A stretch of DNA of 35,275 nucleotides from UBA920 sp964424635 (GTDB lineage: Bacteria > Patescibacteriota > Doudnabacteria > UBA920), in assembly GCA_964424635.1 (NCBI GenBank), contig CAYRJC010000003.1, positions 1-35,275 of the forward strand, written 5' to 3'. Position numbers and translations under genes: made by a program. Below are positions 1 to 8,809 of this stretch, one piece after another; within the stretch, counting starts at the first letter, position 1; every line of letters starts with the position of its first letter. The notes under the pieces are model-generated. The model was given only the letters and a program-made list of their open reading frames with translations. It did not search any database and was not told the origin of the DNA.

Positions 1-69
1 GACGACGACCATCGGATGGCACGGTACGCTGCTTCGAAAAGCGAACGCACGCAATGCTATTTTCCTTAG

Positions 70-1537
<1,468 letters not shown>

Positions 1538-2021
1538 AACCGATCCAACCTATAAATAGTAAACTAAATATAAACCTTCACGAGAGTTTGTTCTCACACT
1601 AATAACACACCGAAGTGTATAGTGTTCTATAGCTAAATAGGAGAACTTGGCGATAGATTTGTTTTAAAACGTTCTATCAAACGTTTGAAGTATTATTGAA
1701 CTCAAAAAACTTGACGTAATCAATTCCCATACAAACAGACGCTAACTGGCAAGCCAATTAACTTCTCTTAAATATAGGCGACAAATTAAATAAAAATTCC
1801 GAAGAATTTTTTATTCTACAACCACTCCCTAAATAAATTTAGTTCGTGGCAGTTTTGTACAACATTTCAATCACTATGCAGTTGTCAAAGTACTGACGAC
1901 TTTTATTATTCTAATCTGGAGAAGCGTCCGATTGAAGTAAGAGACTTTTCTGATTTTTGTTCGACTTTATTTATTAAATAAAGGGTCGAATATGAATAAC
2001 AACAATGTCTATTTGGGAGTA
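1538..2021 (-). other. 16S rRNA leader region, no protein gene
   Basis: This stretch of about 480 bases between the structured RNA terminator and the 16S 5' end has no credible ORF. On the minus strand it holds an 11-bp hairpin with a UUCG loop at 1789-1815, and several A/T-rich inverted segments that could be rRNA processing stems. A TTGACA at 1883-1888 lacks a convincing -10 box at the right distance; a weaker candidate is TTCAAT-N17-TAGAAT near 1906-1935. Where rRNA transcription starts is therefore unresolved, and it may begin at the upstream promoter at 2197-2225. Confidence 0.5.
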
Positions 2022-2051
2022 TAAAAAACACTCAAAGTTACCTTTGAAGTG
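2022..2051 (-). terminator. Intrinsic terminator of the structured RNA
   Basis: On the minus strand CACT-(T)-CAAAG pairs with CTTTG-AGTG around a GTAA loop, giving a 9-bp stem with one bulge followed by six U. Confidence 0.85.
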
Positions 2052-2190
2052 CTCATTTCCCGGCTTGGACTTTCCCTATAAAATTTATAGCAAGTTTCGT
2101 CCGGCCCTAGATAATCACCGTAGTTACATCCAGGTGGAATTGAGGTTGTTTGTCTTTTAAATCTCCTTGTTTAGGATTACTTTTTAATCC
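2022..2190 (-). ncRNA. Structured small RNA or leader RNA of unknown class, upstream of 16S
   Basis: A minus-strand transcript of about 170 nt is delimited by a near-consensus promoter (2197-2225) and an intrinsic terminator (2022-2051). It begins with a hairpin, GGATTA/TAATCC, at 2173-2189. The middle is far more GC-rich than its surroundings. There CTATAA-ATT-TTATAG forms a hairpin (about 2077-2092) enclosed by GGAC/GUCC, and an outer GGC/GCC can extend the stem. No ORF of note lies within it. It does not match the conserved cores of SRP RNA, tmRNA or the common riboswitches that I know. The GGAAAGTCC string recalls RNase P conserved region I, but the partner region V is absent. It could be a free small RNA or an attenuator controlling read-through into the rRNA. 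Identity is unknown. Confidence 0.6.
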
Positions 2191-2196
2191 TTTACT

Positions 2197-2225
2197 ATAT
2201 TATGTGTTTTTATAAGGCTTGTCAA
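2197..2225 (-). promoter_or_regulatory. Sigma70-type promoter for the structured RNA / rRNA region
   Basis: TTGACA (2220-2225), 17-bp spacer, TAATAT (2197-2202) on the minus strand; the start is predicted near 2190. It is the strongest promoter on the 16S strand within about 690 bases upstream of the 16S gene. Its -35 overlaps that of a divergent plus-strand promoter. Confidence 0.85.
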
Positions 2226-2247
2226 GTGTTTTTTTATATATTATCAT
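2219..2247 (+). promoter_or_regulatory. Divergent promoter for the 147-aa gene
   Basis: TTGTCA (2219-2224), 17-bp spacer, TATCAT (2242-2247). The -35 element overlaps the opposing TTGACA, so the two transcription units probably compete for polymerase or share a regulator. Confidence 0.65.
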
Positions 2248-2292
2248 GAGTTTTAAGAGAATTTTTAAAATTAAAAATGGAGGCTAAATAAT

Positions 2293-2736
2293 ATGGAAAC
2301 TGACTTAATTTTTGCTTTTGGATTTGGAAATACAACCCCTGATGCAGGTGAATATATAGAAAAAATTAAAAATTTAAATGGAAAATCTATAGGATGGTGG
2401 GAACTAGAAGCCCAAATGGCGCTCATACCCAGATTTAATGCTGAAGACAAAAAAGATTGCTTGGGCATTCAAGAATGGGAGGATCCAAGAATACTTAATT
2501 GCCCCTTAAGCGGACCGCTTTCTATCTTAACCAAAAATAAAATGATTACTTCTGAAATTTTTTCACTAACAAGCCAAGGATATGTAATATCGTTTCATTC
2601 GTTAAGAAAAGCAATTTGGTCAAACTCAGGAGGAGAGTCTTGGCTCAATTTGGAAATCAAGTGGGATATAAATAAATTTATAGGGATACTTTCTGTTCTT
2701 GATAGCAGGATGAGACCTGCTCCAACATCATTTTAA
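2293..2736 (+). CDS. Hypothetical protein, 147 aa
   Basis: I do not recognise this protein. It is soluble, with no signal peptide or membrane segment, and rich in W, N, I and K. A glycine- and tryptophan-rich N-terminal part (GFGFGN near residue 10, GWWELEAQ near 34) is followed by two cysteines (in KKDCLG and LNCPLS) and a mixed C-terminal half ending PAPTSF. An SD (GGAGG, about 2279-2283) stands 9 bases before the ATG and fixes the start. The gene has its own promoter, divergent from the structured RNA, and its own terminator, so it is a single-gene unit. Expression signals are strong for an orphan gene. Confidence 0.75.
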   Translation: METDLIFAFGFGNTTPDAGEYIEKIKNLNGKSIGWWELEAQMALIPRFNAEDKKDCLGIQEWEDPRILNCPLSGPLSILTKNKMITSEIFSLTSQGYVISFHSLRKAIWSNSGGESWLNLEIKWDINKFIGILSVLDSRMRPAPTSF

Positions 2737-2749
2737 GTTAAAATTAAAT

Positions 2750-2782
2750 AAGACGATGCAATTAATGCAACGTCTTTTTTTA
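2750..2782 (+). terminator. Intrinsic terminator after the 147-aa gene
   Basis: AAGACG-A-TGCA pairs with TGCA-A-CGTCTT with one A/A mismatch, followed by a run of T. Confidence 0.85.
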
Positions 2783-2785
2783 TAA

Positions 2786-2809
2786 ATAAAAAACCACTTA
2801 AACGTGGTT
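2786..2809 (-). terminator. Intrinsic terminator after the histidine phosphatase gene
   Basis: On the minus strand AACCAC-GTTTAA-GTGGTT is followed by a U run. It sits back to back with the plus-strand terminator. Confidence 0.8.
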
Positions 2810-2856
2810 ATGAAATGATCACATAATGCAATCAACAAACTAGCTTTTGTAAGTGC

Positions 2857-4032
2857 TTATGATAAAGGGTAAATCAGACAGGAATCCTCACCAGTTTCTA
2901 AATAAATACTTTCTTCACCCAAAGCCGTTGCAATATAAGCCAGGAAAGATTTTAACTTTGGAATACGCTCTTTCCCTTCAAAAGAAACTACATATTTTTG
3001 ATACTTCCCAGCATAAGAACGACTATCATCACTTTTCCAAAAACCATTATGACCAGAGCCTTCATCGGTATAGCCACCATACTCTTTTGCTAAAAATTTC
3101 TGGACAACGTGCCGGCAATTACCCTTCTTACCATCTACTGGATAACCCAAGTAATCTGATGGCAAGTAAAATGTAGCGGGCCTGCCCAGAGATACTTCTT
3201 TATACTCTGCCTGCAATTTTAGTTTTCTTTTTTTCACATACTTTGGCAAAGGTGTGATTGTTTGCTTTAGCTGTTCATCTGTATAAGTTATCGGACCGAT
3301 AGCTCTCCATTCGTTTGTTGACTTAGTTGTATCCCAAGGGCAAATCGAACGAACTCGATTATAAGTATAAGTTAGATGTCCTGGCTGTTTGTCCAACTCT
3401 CTAGTGTAATGCAAAATATGACCATTATGAATCTTGTCATGTTCATTTTCAGAATTTCTCAGGCGAATATACTCTTCAAGAGTTAAATTTTCTAAATAAA
3501 CTCGAATAGTCCACAAAACTTCGTCATGAGAAACAATAAGTGCGTATTGATCTGAAGCCTGACGCTCCAAAATCTTAAACATTAGCCTAGCCCTCACTTC
3601 TACATCTGCTAAAGACTCGCCATCAGGGAAACGATTTAAAAATGCTTCTTCTGCTTGCGAAACTTTAATGTGAGGAAATTTCTGATCCAGCTCCTCAACT
3701 GACAAGCTATCTGCCAAACCACGATCCCGCTCTCGGAGTAAAGTCTTAATTTGCCACTCAGGATGGGGAAGACCAAGATTAATAGCAGTTTCTTTAGCAC
3801 GATGATGGGTAGAGACATAATATAAATCCGGTTGTCCTAACCCATTATCAATTAACCACTTGCCTGTAATTTTTGCCTGGGCAATACCCTGCTTAGTAAG
3901 TTTCCATGTTTTACTGTGCCTACCTTTAAGATTTTCAAATAACTTATGATTACCTTTAAGCGAAGCAGCAATGGCTACATTTGCTTCTGATTCACCATGG
4001 CGAATCAATATCAAATTTTTTGGTAAATGCAT
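2857..4032 (-). CDS. Histidine phosphatase (phosphoglycerate-mutase superfamily) with an unknown C-terminal domain
   Basis: Residues 1-225 form a histidine-phosphatase fold. RHGE at 11-14 carries the phospho-accepting His12, ERDRGL at 101-106 and PDGES at 136-140 are usual neighbours, and SHDE at 168-171 carries the second catalytic histidine. Substrate cannot be told; these enzymes act on phosphosugars, nucleotides or phosphoproteins. Residues 230-391 are an added domain that I cannot name. It includes GNCRHVV near 304 and a GGYT..G.G..GFW pattern at 319-332, and ends with a strand-rich segment; some small uncharacterised domains share a similar GGyT/W spacing. At 391 residues it is much longer than the usual 200-250. 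A strong SD (AGGAGG, minus, 4040-4045) sets the start, and a TTGACA promoter lies at 4059-4087. It is a single-gene unit with its own terminator. Confidence 0.85.
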   Translation of the reverse strand: MHLPKNLILIRHGESEANVAIAASLKGNHKLFENLKGRHSKTWKLTKQGIAQAKITGKWLIDNGLGQPDLYYVSTHHRAKETAINLGLPHPEWQIKTLLRERDRGLADSLSVEELDQKFPHIKVSQAEEAFLNRFPDGESLADVEVRARLMFKILERQASDQYALIVSHDEVLWTIRVYLENLTLEEYIRLRNSENEHDKIHNGHILHYTRELDKQPGHLTYTYNRVRSICPWDTTKSTNEWRAIGPITYTDEQLKQTITPLPKYVKKRKLKLQAEYKEVSLGRPATFYLPSDYLGYPVDGKKGNCRHVVQKFLAKEYGGYTDEGSGHNGFWKSDDSRSYAGKYQKYVVSFEGKERIPKLKSFLAYIATALGEESIYLETGEDSCLIYPLS

Positions 4033-4058
4033 ATAAAATCCTCCTTTATTAACTTTCG

Positions 4059-4087
4059 ATTGTAATAAAAAATAGCCTTAATGTCAA
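4059..4087 (-). promoter_or_regulatory. Promoter of the histidine phosphatase gene
   Basis: TTGACA (4082-4087), 17-bp spacer, TACAAT (4059-4064) on the minus strand. The leader is about 20 nt and contains AGGAGG. Confidence 0.8.
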
Positions 4088-4153
4088 GGCAATCAAAATT
4101 TTACTTAAAAATTTTTAATTTAAATTTATTACGAAAGGAATTAGTTTAATCTG

Positions 4154-4798
4154 CTAAATATTATCTAAACTTTTCCAAATATACCTTGAAGCAATGGTGC
4201 GGTGCGGAGACCATTTTTTACTAATCCGGTCCAATTGTTTTTGAGTAGGAGGTTTTTTCATTTTATAAAGCTTAGCAATACCATTGCGCAACCCCAAATC
4301 ACCGCTCGAAAAAACATCAGGTCTCATTAAACTGAACATTAAAAACATTTCTGCGGTCCATCGTCCAATACCTTTAACCTTCGTTAGTTCTGTGATAACT
4401 TCTTCGTCAGTTAGTCGAGCTAATTGGTTTAATTTTAGTTCGCGGTTTACAATTTTACTTGCCAAATCCTTAATATACAGAGCTTTATTATTAGAAATTC
4501 CTACTTTTCTAAATTTAGTGATTGATGTTTGTAATATAATTTCTGGGGTTGGAAACTTAAGCTTTAGACTATTAGTTTTCTGTTTTTTAATATTTTGGGG
4601 TTTATTAAAAATAGCAACAAACCTCAAAAAAATCGTATCAGCTGCTTTTACAGAAAGCTGCTGGGAAACAATCGATTCCACCAGAGCTTCAAATCTACTA
4701 CGTTTAACTTTACCTGTATATAATAATCCAATATTGCGAGCAAATTCTGCCAAAACTGGATCGTACTTTGAAAAATGCTTTATTGCTTCTTGAGACAT
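4154..4798 (-). CDS. alkA: DNA-3-methyladenine glycosylase II (AlkA-type, HhH-GPD)
   Basis: This base-excision repair enzyme removes alkylated purines from DNA. The helix-hairpin-helix motif is at about 139-150 (VKGIGRWTA), followed by the glycine-rich SGDLGL, where Asp167 is the catalytic aspartate of the HhH-GPD superfamily. WSPHR at 196-200 matches the AlkA C-terminal helix. The FEALVESIVSQQLS segment near 36-49 is the family N-terminal signature. It has 214 residues, like the short AlkA form lacking the E. coli N-terminal domain and any iron-sulfur cluster. No SD precedes the ATG. It diverges from the unknown 267-aa gene across 61 bases. AlkA is preferred over EndoIII or MutY because the Fe-S cysteines are absent. 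Confidence 0.9.
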   Translation of the reverse strand: MSQEAIKHFSKYDPVLAEFARNIGLLYTGKVKRSRFEALVESIVSQQLSVKAADTIFLRFVAIFNKPQNIKKQKTNSLKLKFPTPEIILQTSITKFRKVGISNNKALYIKDLASKIVNRELKLNQLARLTDEEVITELTKVKGIGRWTAEMFLMFSLMRPDVFSSGDLGLRNGIAKLYKMKKPPTQKQLDRISKKWSPHRTIASRYIWKSLDNI

Positions 4799-4804
4799 AT
4801 TAGC

Positions 4805-4833
4805 TTGACTTAACTAATATAGTTTAATATAAT
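4805..4833 (+). promoter_or_regulatory. Promoter of the 267-aa gene
   Basis: TTGACT (4805-4810), 17-bp spacer, TATAAT (4828-4833). The predicted start is near 4840, leaving a leader of about 20 nt with GGAGG. Confidence 0.85.
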
Positions 4834-4859
4834 TTTGTAAATTTAGAAATGGAGGAAAT

Positions 4860-5663
4860 ATGAATAAAAGCCAAATACTTGTTATAGGAGATAAATCGGA
4901 TCGTAAAAAAGTAATAAAAACTTTAAAAAATTTTATTAATGATCCAATTATTGAAACGGAAATGCGATTTTTTGACATAATCAGCGCTATCAAAAATAAT
5001 GCTGATACTAATCATAAAAAATCATACTGGGAACGTTACAACAACTTATTGGTTGTTATTCCTGTAGAATACAAAACTTATGATAATACCATTCATTATC
5101 TCAAAGCTATAGAAGGCTTAATTGAAAATCACACAATTAAGCAAGAAGTGTTTAAAGATTACGGCAGTGTGGTTTTAATGGTTGTCTCTCTATATGGTGT
5201 TATACGAGACGAATTTAAAGAAAAATACTTGGTGGTAGAAAATAATACCAATGCATTGAAAGAACACATTATACTCACCACCGGCAATTGCCACTTATGT
5301 ATAACAAAGGAAGACATGCAGGAACATTTTACAAAACCTGAAGATCTACCAGCATTACTTGCAAATACAGAACGAGCCTATGAAATCTTAACTAACAGCT
5401 TCACTCGCTTTTCTCCAGGGTCCCTGATTATAGAATATGGTCCAAGCACTGAATCATTTCTAAAGAAACTGCATAAGTCTTCTCAATTTCAATGGGGTTT
5501 TATTAATTGCATTGTAATCGCAGATAGTGTTAAGAAGGTAAAATTACCTAAAGCACAAAATTTCTTTCCATACATTACTACGAAAAAAGATTTTGATAAT
5601 CTTTTAAAACAATTAAAGAATGAGGGATCAGAACAAATGTTTAATAATTTCGGTTATGGTTAA
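4860..5663 (+). CDS. Hypothetical protein, 267 aa
   Basis: Not recognised. It is soluble, with no signal peptide or membrane segment. The N-terminus (QILVIGDKSDRKKV, residues 4-17) looks like the first strand-loop-helix of a Rossmann-like or receiver-like alpha/beta fold. Further strands follow (NLLVVIPV near 62, VVLMVVSL near 103, FINCIVIAD near 216), suggesting one alpha/beta domain. A cysteine pair (C-H-L-C in GNCHLCITK, about 143-149) could bind a metal but has no clear partner. The start is fixed by GGAGG at 4851-4855. It forms a single-gene unit with a strong promoter and terminator. Confidence 0.75.
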   Translation: MNKSQILVIGDKSDRKKVIKTLKNFINDPIIETEMRFFDIISAIKNNADTNHKKSYWERYNNLLVVIPVEYKTYDNTIHYLKAIEGLIENHTIKQEVFKDYGSVVLMVVSLYGVIRDEFKEKYLVVENNTNALKEHIILTTGNCHLCITKEDMQEHFTKPEDLPALLANTERAYEILTNSFTRFSPGSLIIEYGPSTESFLKKLHKSSQFQWGFINCIVIADSVKKVKLPKAQNFFPYITTKKDFDNLLKQLKNEGSEQMFNNFGYG

Positions 5664-5670
5664 AAACCAA

Positions 5671-5697
5671 CCTGCTAAATTTTTAGCAGGTTTTTAT
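5671..5697 (+). terminator. Intrinsic terminator after the 267-aa gene
   Basis: CCTGCTAAA-TT-TTTAGCAGG with a 9-bp stem and a T-rich tail. On the opposite strand it may also stop the exonuclease transcript. Confidence 0.85.
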
Positions 5698-5702
5698 TTT
5701 TA

Positions 5703-6398
5703 TCAAAAATATTTTAATGCAGAGTCATCAAATTCGGGAATATACACAACTTCGTTTTCTAAAGCTTTCTTTGAGCTATTTGTTTTTAACTTTAAATTTT
5801 TCAGAATAGAATCTTTTTTAGAAGTAGCTGGTTTTGCAATTCTACTTTTTGTTGTAACCTGATTTATAGCCTTATTGAATTCTTCAGGATCAATTTGTTT
5901 TGATGACATCTGCAAAAAATCCCACAAAACCTTCGCATCATCATAGGCCCGATGTCGATTCTTACATTCAAAATTATACCGCTCTATAATAGCAGTCAAA
6001 TTATGACGCTTGTGTTCATTATATAAAGATCGAGACAAACGAACAGTGCAAAGCCGGTCCAAATTAAAACTAAACCCGCTTCGCCTAAATTCTTCTTTTA
6101 AAAAATTATAATCAAAGGCTACATTATGGGCTACAAAAATAGCGTCTTCAAACTTTGCCAATAAATCTTCGGCAATCTCACCAAAAGTAGGTTGAGCGGC
6201 TACATCATTTTGAGTAATACCTGTCATCCGAGAAATAAACTCCGGAATTTCCATTTCGGGATTTAATAAAGTCTGGAACTGTTCAACCACTTCACCCCGC
6301 TCAACACGCAATAAACCAATCTCAATAACACGATTAAAAAACGGGCTACCGCCAGTTGTTTCTACATCAACAATTGTAAAGTTTTTCTTATCCAACAT
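5703..6398 (-). CDS. DEDDh 3'-5' exonuclease (DnaQ / Pol III epsilon type)
   Basis: This is a 3'-5' exonuclease of the RNase T/DnaQ superfamily, a proofreading or repair nuclease using two metal ions. Exo I is DVETTG (D11, E13), Exo II is HNVAFDYNFL (D96), and Exo III is HRAYDDA (H149, D154), so the DEDDh set is complete. The domain covers residues 1-165. A 65-residue lysine-rich tail follows that could contact a polymerase or other partner; no BRCT or helicase domain is fused. No SD is seen. A TACAAT box lies only about 7 bases before the ATG, suggesting a nearly leaderless mRNA. Whether it is the replicative proofreader or a free exonuclease cannot be decided here. Confidence 0.9.
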   Translation of the reverse strand: MLDKKNFTIVDVETTGGSPFFNRVIEIGLLRVERGEVVEQFQTLLNPEMEIPEFISRMTGITQNDVAAQPTFGEIAEDLLAKFEDAIFVAHNVAFDYNFLKEEFRRSGFSFNLDRLCTVRLSRSLYNEHKRHNLTAIIERYNFECKNRHRAYDDAKVLWDFLQMSSKQIDPEEFNKAINQVTTKSRIAKPATSKKDSILKNLKLKTNSSKKALENEVVYIPEFDDSALKYF

Positions 6399-6511
6399 TA
6401 ATCTAATTGTAGCAAAAAACTGTTAGTCAAAATAGTGAATTAAATTAAAGAATTCGTAAATATTTTAATAAGAAATAAATATTCAAAATCAAGGTTGGAG
6501 CTATAATTAAA

Positions 6512-6542
6512 AAAAATAAAAAAGCACCAAATAAATTGGTGC
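6512..6542 (-). terminator. Intrinsic terminator after the ABC exporter gene
   Basis: On the minus strand GCACCAA-TTTAT-TTGGTGC (6524-6542) is followed by a U run. Confidence 0.85.
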
Positions 6543-6548
6543 TGTTAA

Positions 6549-8408
6549 TTAAGCAGGAGCCGCAGAAAACTCTATACTAGAAGAGCTTGCTGCGCTTTTA
6601 ATATCCTCATCCATTCCATGGTTTAACTCTAAATTACATAGATGACGATAATAAGAACAAGTTTCATACAATTCGTCGTGAGTACCCTCACCAATCATTT
6701 CACCATTTTGCATAACAATAATTCGCTGAGCTATTTTAACGGTCGAGAGTCTATGAGCAATCACGAAAACAGTTTTATTATCATGTTGATTAACTAATCT
6801 AGACAATGACTCTTGAACTTCCCTCTGAGAAGAACCATCCAAAGAACTAGTAGCTTCATCAAGAACCAATACCCGAGAAGTATCCCGAATAAAAGCCCGG
6901 GCAATCGCAATACGTTGCTGTTGACCACCGGAAAGATAAACTCCGTGCTCTCCAACTTTACTATTAATCCCTTCGGGTAAATTTTTTACAAAATCCCAAG
7001 CACAAGCTTGTTCTAATGCAGTCTTTATTTCTGACTCAGAAGCTCCGGATTTACCCAAAGAAACATTTTCTGCAATAGTCGAAGTTAACAATGAAGACCG
7101 TTGAGGGACAACCGCCAAACCTTCTCGTCGATAACGAGCTAGATCAATTTGACGAATATCAATTTCATCCACTTCAACGATTCCAACCGTAGCAGGTCTT
7201 TCACCAGCAATTAAACTAGCGAGAGTAGTCTTACCACCTCCAGACTCACCGACCAAAGCAATAACCTCACCTGGGGATATATCTAAATTGATATTTTTTA
7301 AAGCAAAATTTTCTTTGCCAGGATACTTAAAAGAAACATTCTTAAAAGTTATCTTGCCAAGAAGCTTTTCAGGCCATATTGGTTTTTCTGGCTGGGGCAT
7401 ATCACTAGGAGTGTTAAAAAACTCTACCATCTCATCCAGAGATTGCATACCCCTATAGTAATACCTAAAAAAGTCATTGAACTGATACAAATTATTTAAC
7501 ATTCTGGTCATCCAGAACATAGCCATAACTAATACCCCAACAGTTAGTCCGTTACCAATTTGAGTCATACCCACCAGCAACCAATAGAACACCACAGTTA
7601 GACTAGCCACTAAAAGCTCATGTCTAGTAAGTCGGTTTCTCCAAGGTCTATGCCTATTACGATCATCTTCCCAATATTTATTATAAGAATTACAATGTTT
7701 TTGGATATACTCATCTTCTCTGCCAAATGAACGTAAACCATACCAATTAGAAGTCAAACTTTTTGAATGATCGCTAATCTCTTCACGCTGGTCATGCCAA
7801 CTACGAGACAACTCCTTCATCACTGGTAAATTCACTCTGGCTAAAATTAAGTATAAAAGAAAACATACGAGTCCAAATACTAGCAATTGCCATCCAACAA
7901 ATGACAAAGCAATTGCTGTAATAATTATTCTTATCATTACCGGGATTGCACCGTAAGCCAAAAAACCTACAATATATTCGAGTCGATCTACATTTTCTTT
8001 AACCTTAGAATCTTTTTCGCCAGTGGAATGTTCCACATGCCAAGAAGTTGGTAAATTAAGCATCTTATCCATTGCTGCAGAATGCATTACAGAAAATTCA
8101 CCTTGGATAAAATCATTACGTTTATTATCCATTTTACTATGAACATATGCCCCAACAAACAATGAAACTAATAGAAATATGGTTAGCTTAGAAAACTGCC
8201 AGTAGTCTAAAGGTTGCTGCTGGGCTACTGTTTTGACAATGATTTCAGTTATTCCCTGTATGGGCCAATATTGAATAATCATCAAAATTTCACATAACAG
8301 AATTAACAACAATGACTGAATTAATAACTTCTTCAGGTTCGACCATTCATCAGCAAAATAACAAGAAGCACTTCTAAGTAGCATTATATCTTTCCAAATT
8401 TTTTTCAT
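6549..8408 (-). CDS. ABC exporter, fused permease and ATPase half-transporter
   Basis: This is a type IV ABC exporter half-transporter that would work as a dimer in the cytoplasmic membrane. Residues 1-330 hold about six membrane helices (25-47, 74-90, 145-166, 170-192, 268-284, 289-301). The ATPase follows: Walker A GESGGGKTT at 387-395, Q-loop Q436, signature LSGGQ at 492-496, Walker B VLVLDEA at 513-519, and the switch histidine in IAHRLST near 552. All catalytic residues are present. The substrate is unknown; lipids, peptides and drugs are all possible. AGGAGG (minus, 8414-8419) sets the start. It is a single-gene unit preceded by an unusually long structured leader with a terminator-like hairpin, which points to conditional expression. 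A 35-residue Ala/Ser-rich tail is dispensable-looking. Confidence 0.93.
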   Translation of the reverse strand: MKKIWKDIMLLRSASCYFADEWSNLKKLLIQSLLLILLCEILMIIQYWPIQGITEIIVKTVAQQQPLDYWQFSKLTIFLLVSLFVGAYVHSKMDNKRNDFIQGEFSVMHSAAMDKMLNLPTSWHVEHSTGEKDSKVKENVDRLEYIVGFLAYGAIPVMIRIIITAIALSFVGWQLLVFGLVCFLLYLILARVNLPVMKELSRSWHDQREEISDHSKSLTSNWYGLRSFGREDEYIQKHCNSYNKYWEDDRNRHRPWRNRLTRHELLVASLTVVFYWLLVGMTQIGNGLTVGVLVMAMFWMTRMLNNLYQFNDFFRYYYRGMQSLDEMVEFFNTPSDMPQPEKPIWPEKLLGKITFKNVSFKYPGKENFALKNINLDISPGEVIALVGESGGGKTTLASLIAGERPATVGIVEVDEIDIRQIDLARYRREGLAVVPQRSSLLTSTIAENVSLGKSGASESEIKTALEQACAWDFVKNLPEGINSKVGEHGVYLSGGQQQRIAIARAFIRDTSRVLVLDEATSSLDGSSQREVQESLSRLVNQHDNKTVFVIAHRLSTVKIAQRIIVMQNGEMIGEGTHDELYETCSYYRHLCNLELNHGMDEDIKSAASSSSIEFSAAPA

Positions 8409-8667
8409 TATATTTCCTCCTAAAAATCTATCTAAAATACAAAAATCTCGGCTTTTTGCCGAGTATCTAAATCACTTTTTGTTTCAAAAAATGATTGTTA
8501 ACACGGCAAAAAACCATATGCAACTTTTGCAAAGTTGCTACCCAAAATATGTACTTGTGTGAATTTTGTGGTCATGGCTTTTTTCCCTATGCCATTTCTG
8601 GTTTCCTTTTAAGATAACCAGAAGCCCATAGTTGTTAATAATCTAAACGGCATATAAATACCGTAAC
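8409..8667 (-). ncRNA. Structured 5' leader of the ABC exporter, riboswitch or attenuator candidate
   Basis: The predicted minus-strand transcript carries about 255 nt before the ABC gene. In 5' to 3' order it shows a 5' hairpin (ACGG...CCGT, about 8648-8665); CTATG/CATAG (8627-8631 with 8587-8591) enclosing CTGGTT/AACCAG; GGCTT (8622-8626) complementary to AAGCC downstream (8576-8580), which would form a pseudoknot; ACC-CAAAAT with ATTTTGGGT; a perfect GCAACTTT/AAAGTTGC hairpin (8520-8538); an 11-bp U/A-rich hairpin (8470-8494); and finally the terminator-like CTCGGC hairpin next to the SD. I do not recognise a known riboswitch class. Pairings were found by eye. Confidence 0.5.
8438..8463 (-). 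terminator. Attenuator-like hairpin before the ABC exporter start
   Basis: On the minus strand CTCGGC-AAAAA-GCCGAG is followed by ATTTTTGTATTTT, inside the leader and about 20 bases before the AGGAGG site. Its position suggests regulated termination rather than the end of another gene, since no gene precedes it on this strand. Confidence 0.6.
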
Positions 8668-8672
8668 TATAT

Positions 8673-8701
8673 ATATTATATAAAAATTTGATAAATGTCA
8701 A
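8673..8701 (-). promoter_or_regulatory. Promoter of the ABC exporter leader
   Basis: TTGACA (8696-8701), 17-bp spacer, TAATAT (8673-8678) on the minus strand; both boxes are identical to the promoter at 2197-2225. Confidence 0.85.
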
Positions 8702-8747
8702 GAGTGGCGATAAAAATAAAAATAAATGGTGATGAAAATAATTTAGA

Positions 8748-8777
8748 TTGACATTATTAGATTACAAAAGTTATACT
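8748..8777 (+). promoter_or_regulatory. Promoter of the HAD-like gene
   Basis: TTGACA (8748-8753), 18-bp spacer, TATACT (8772-8777), followed by an A-rich leader with GGAGG. Confidence 0.8.
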
Positions 8778-8809
8778 TAAAAACTAAAAATTACATTTGG
8801 AGGAAAAAT

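Noticed and set aside
1883..1888. TTGACA as the -35 of the rRNA promoter
   Set aside because: No acceptable -10 box stands 16-18 bases downstream on the minus strand.
2060..2110. RNase P-like GGAAAGTCC string in the structured RNA
   Set aside because: The matching conserved region V and the rest of the P RNA core are absent, and the transcript is too short.
5620..5862. 80-aa plus-strand ORF over the 267-aa gene end and the exonuclease
   Set aside because: It runs through a terminator and is antisense to the DEDDh exonuclease; no SD.
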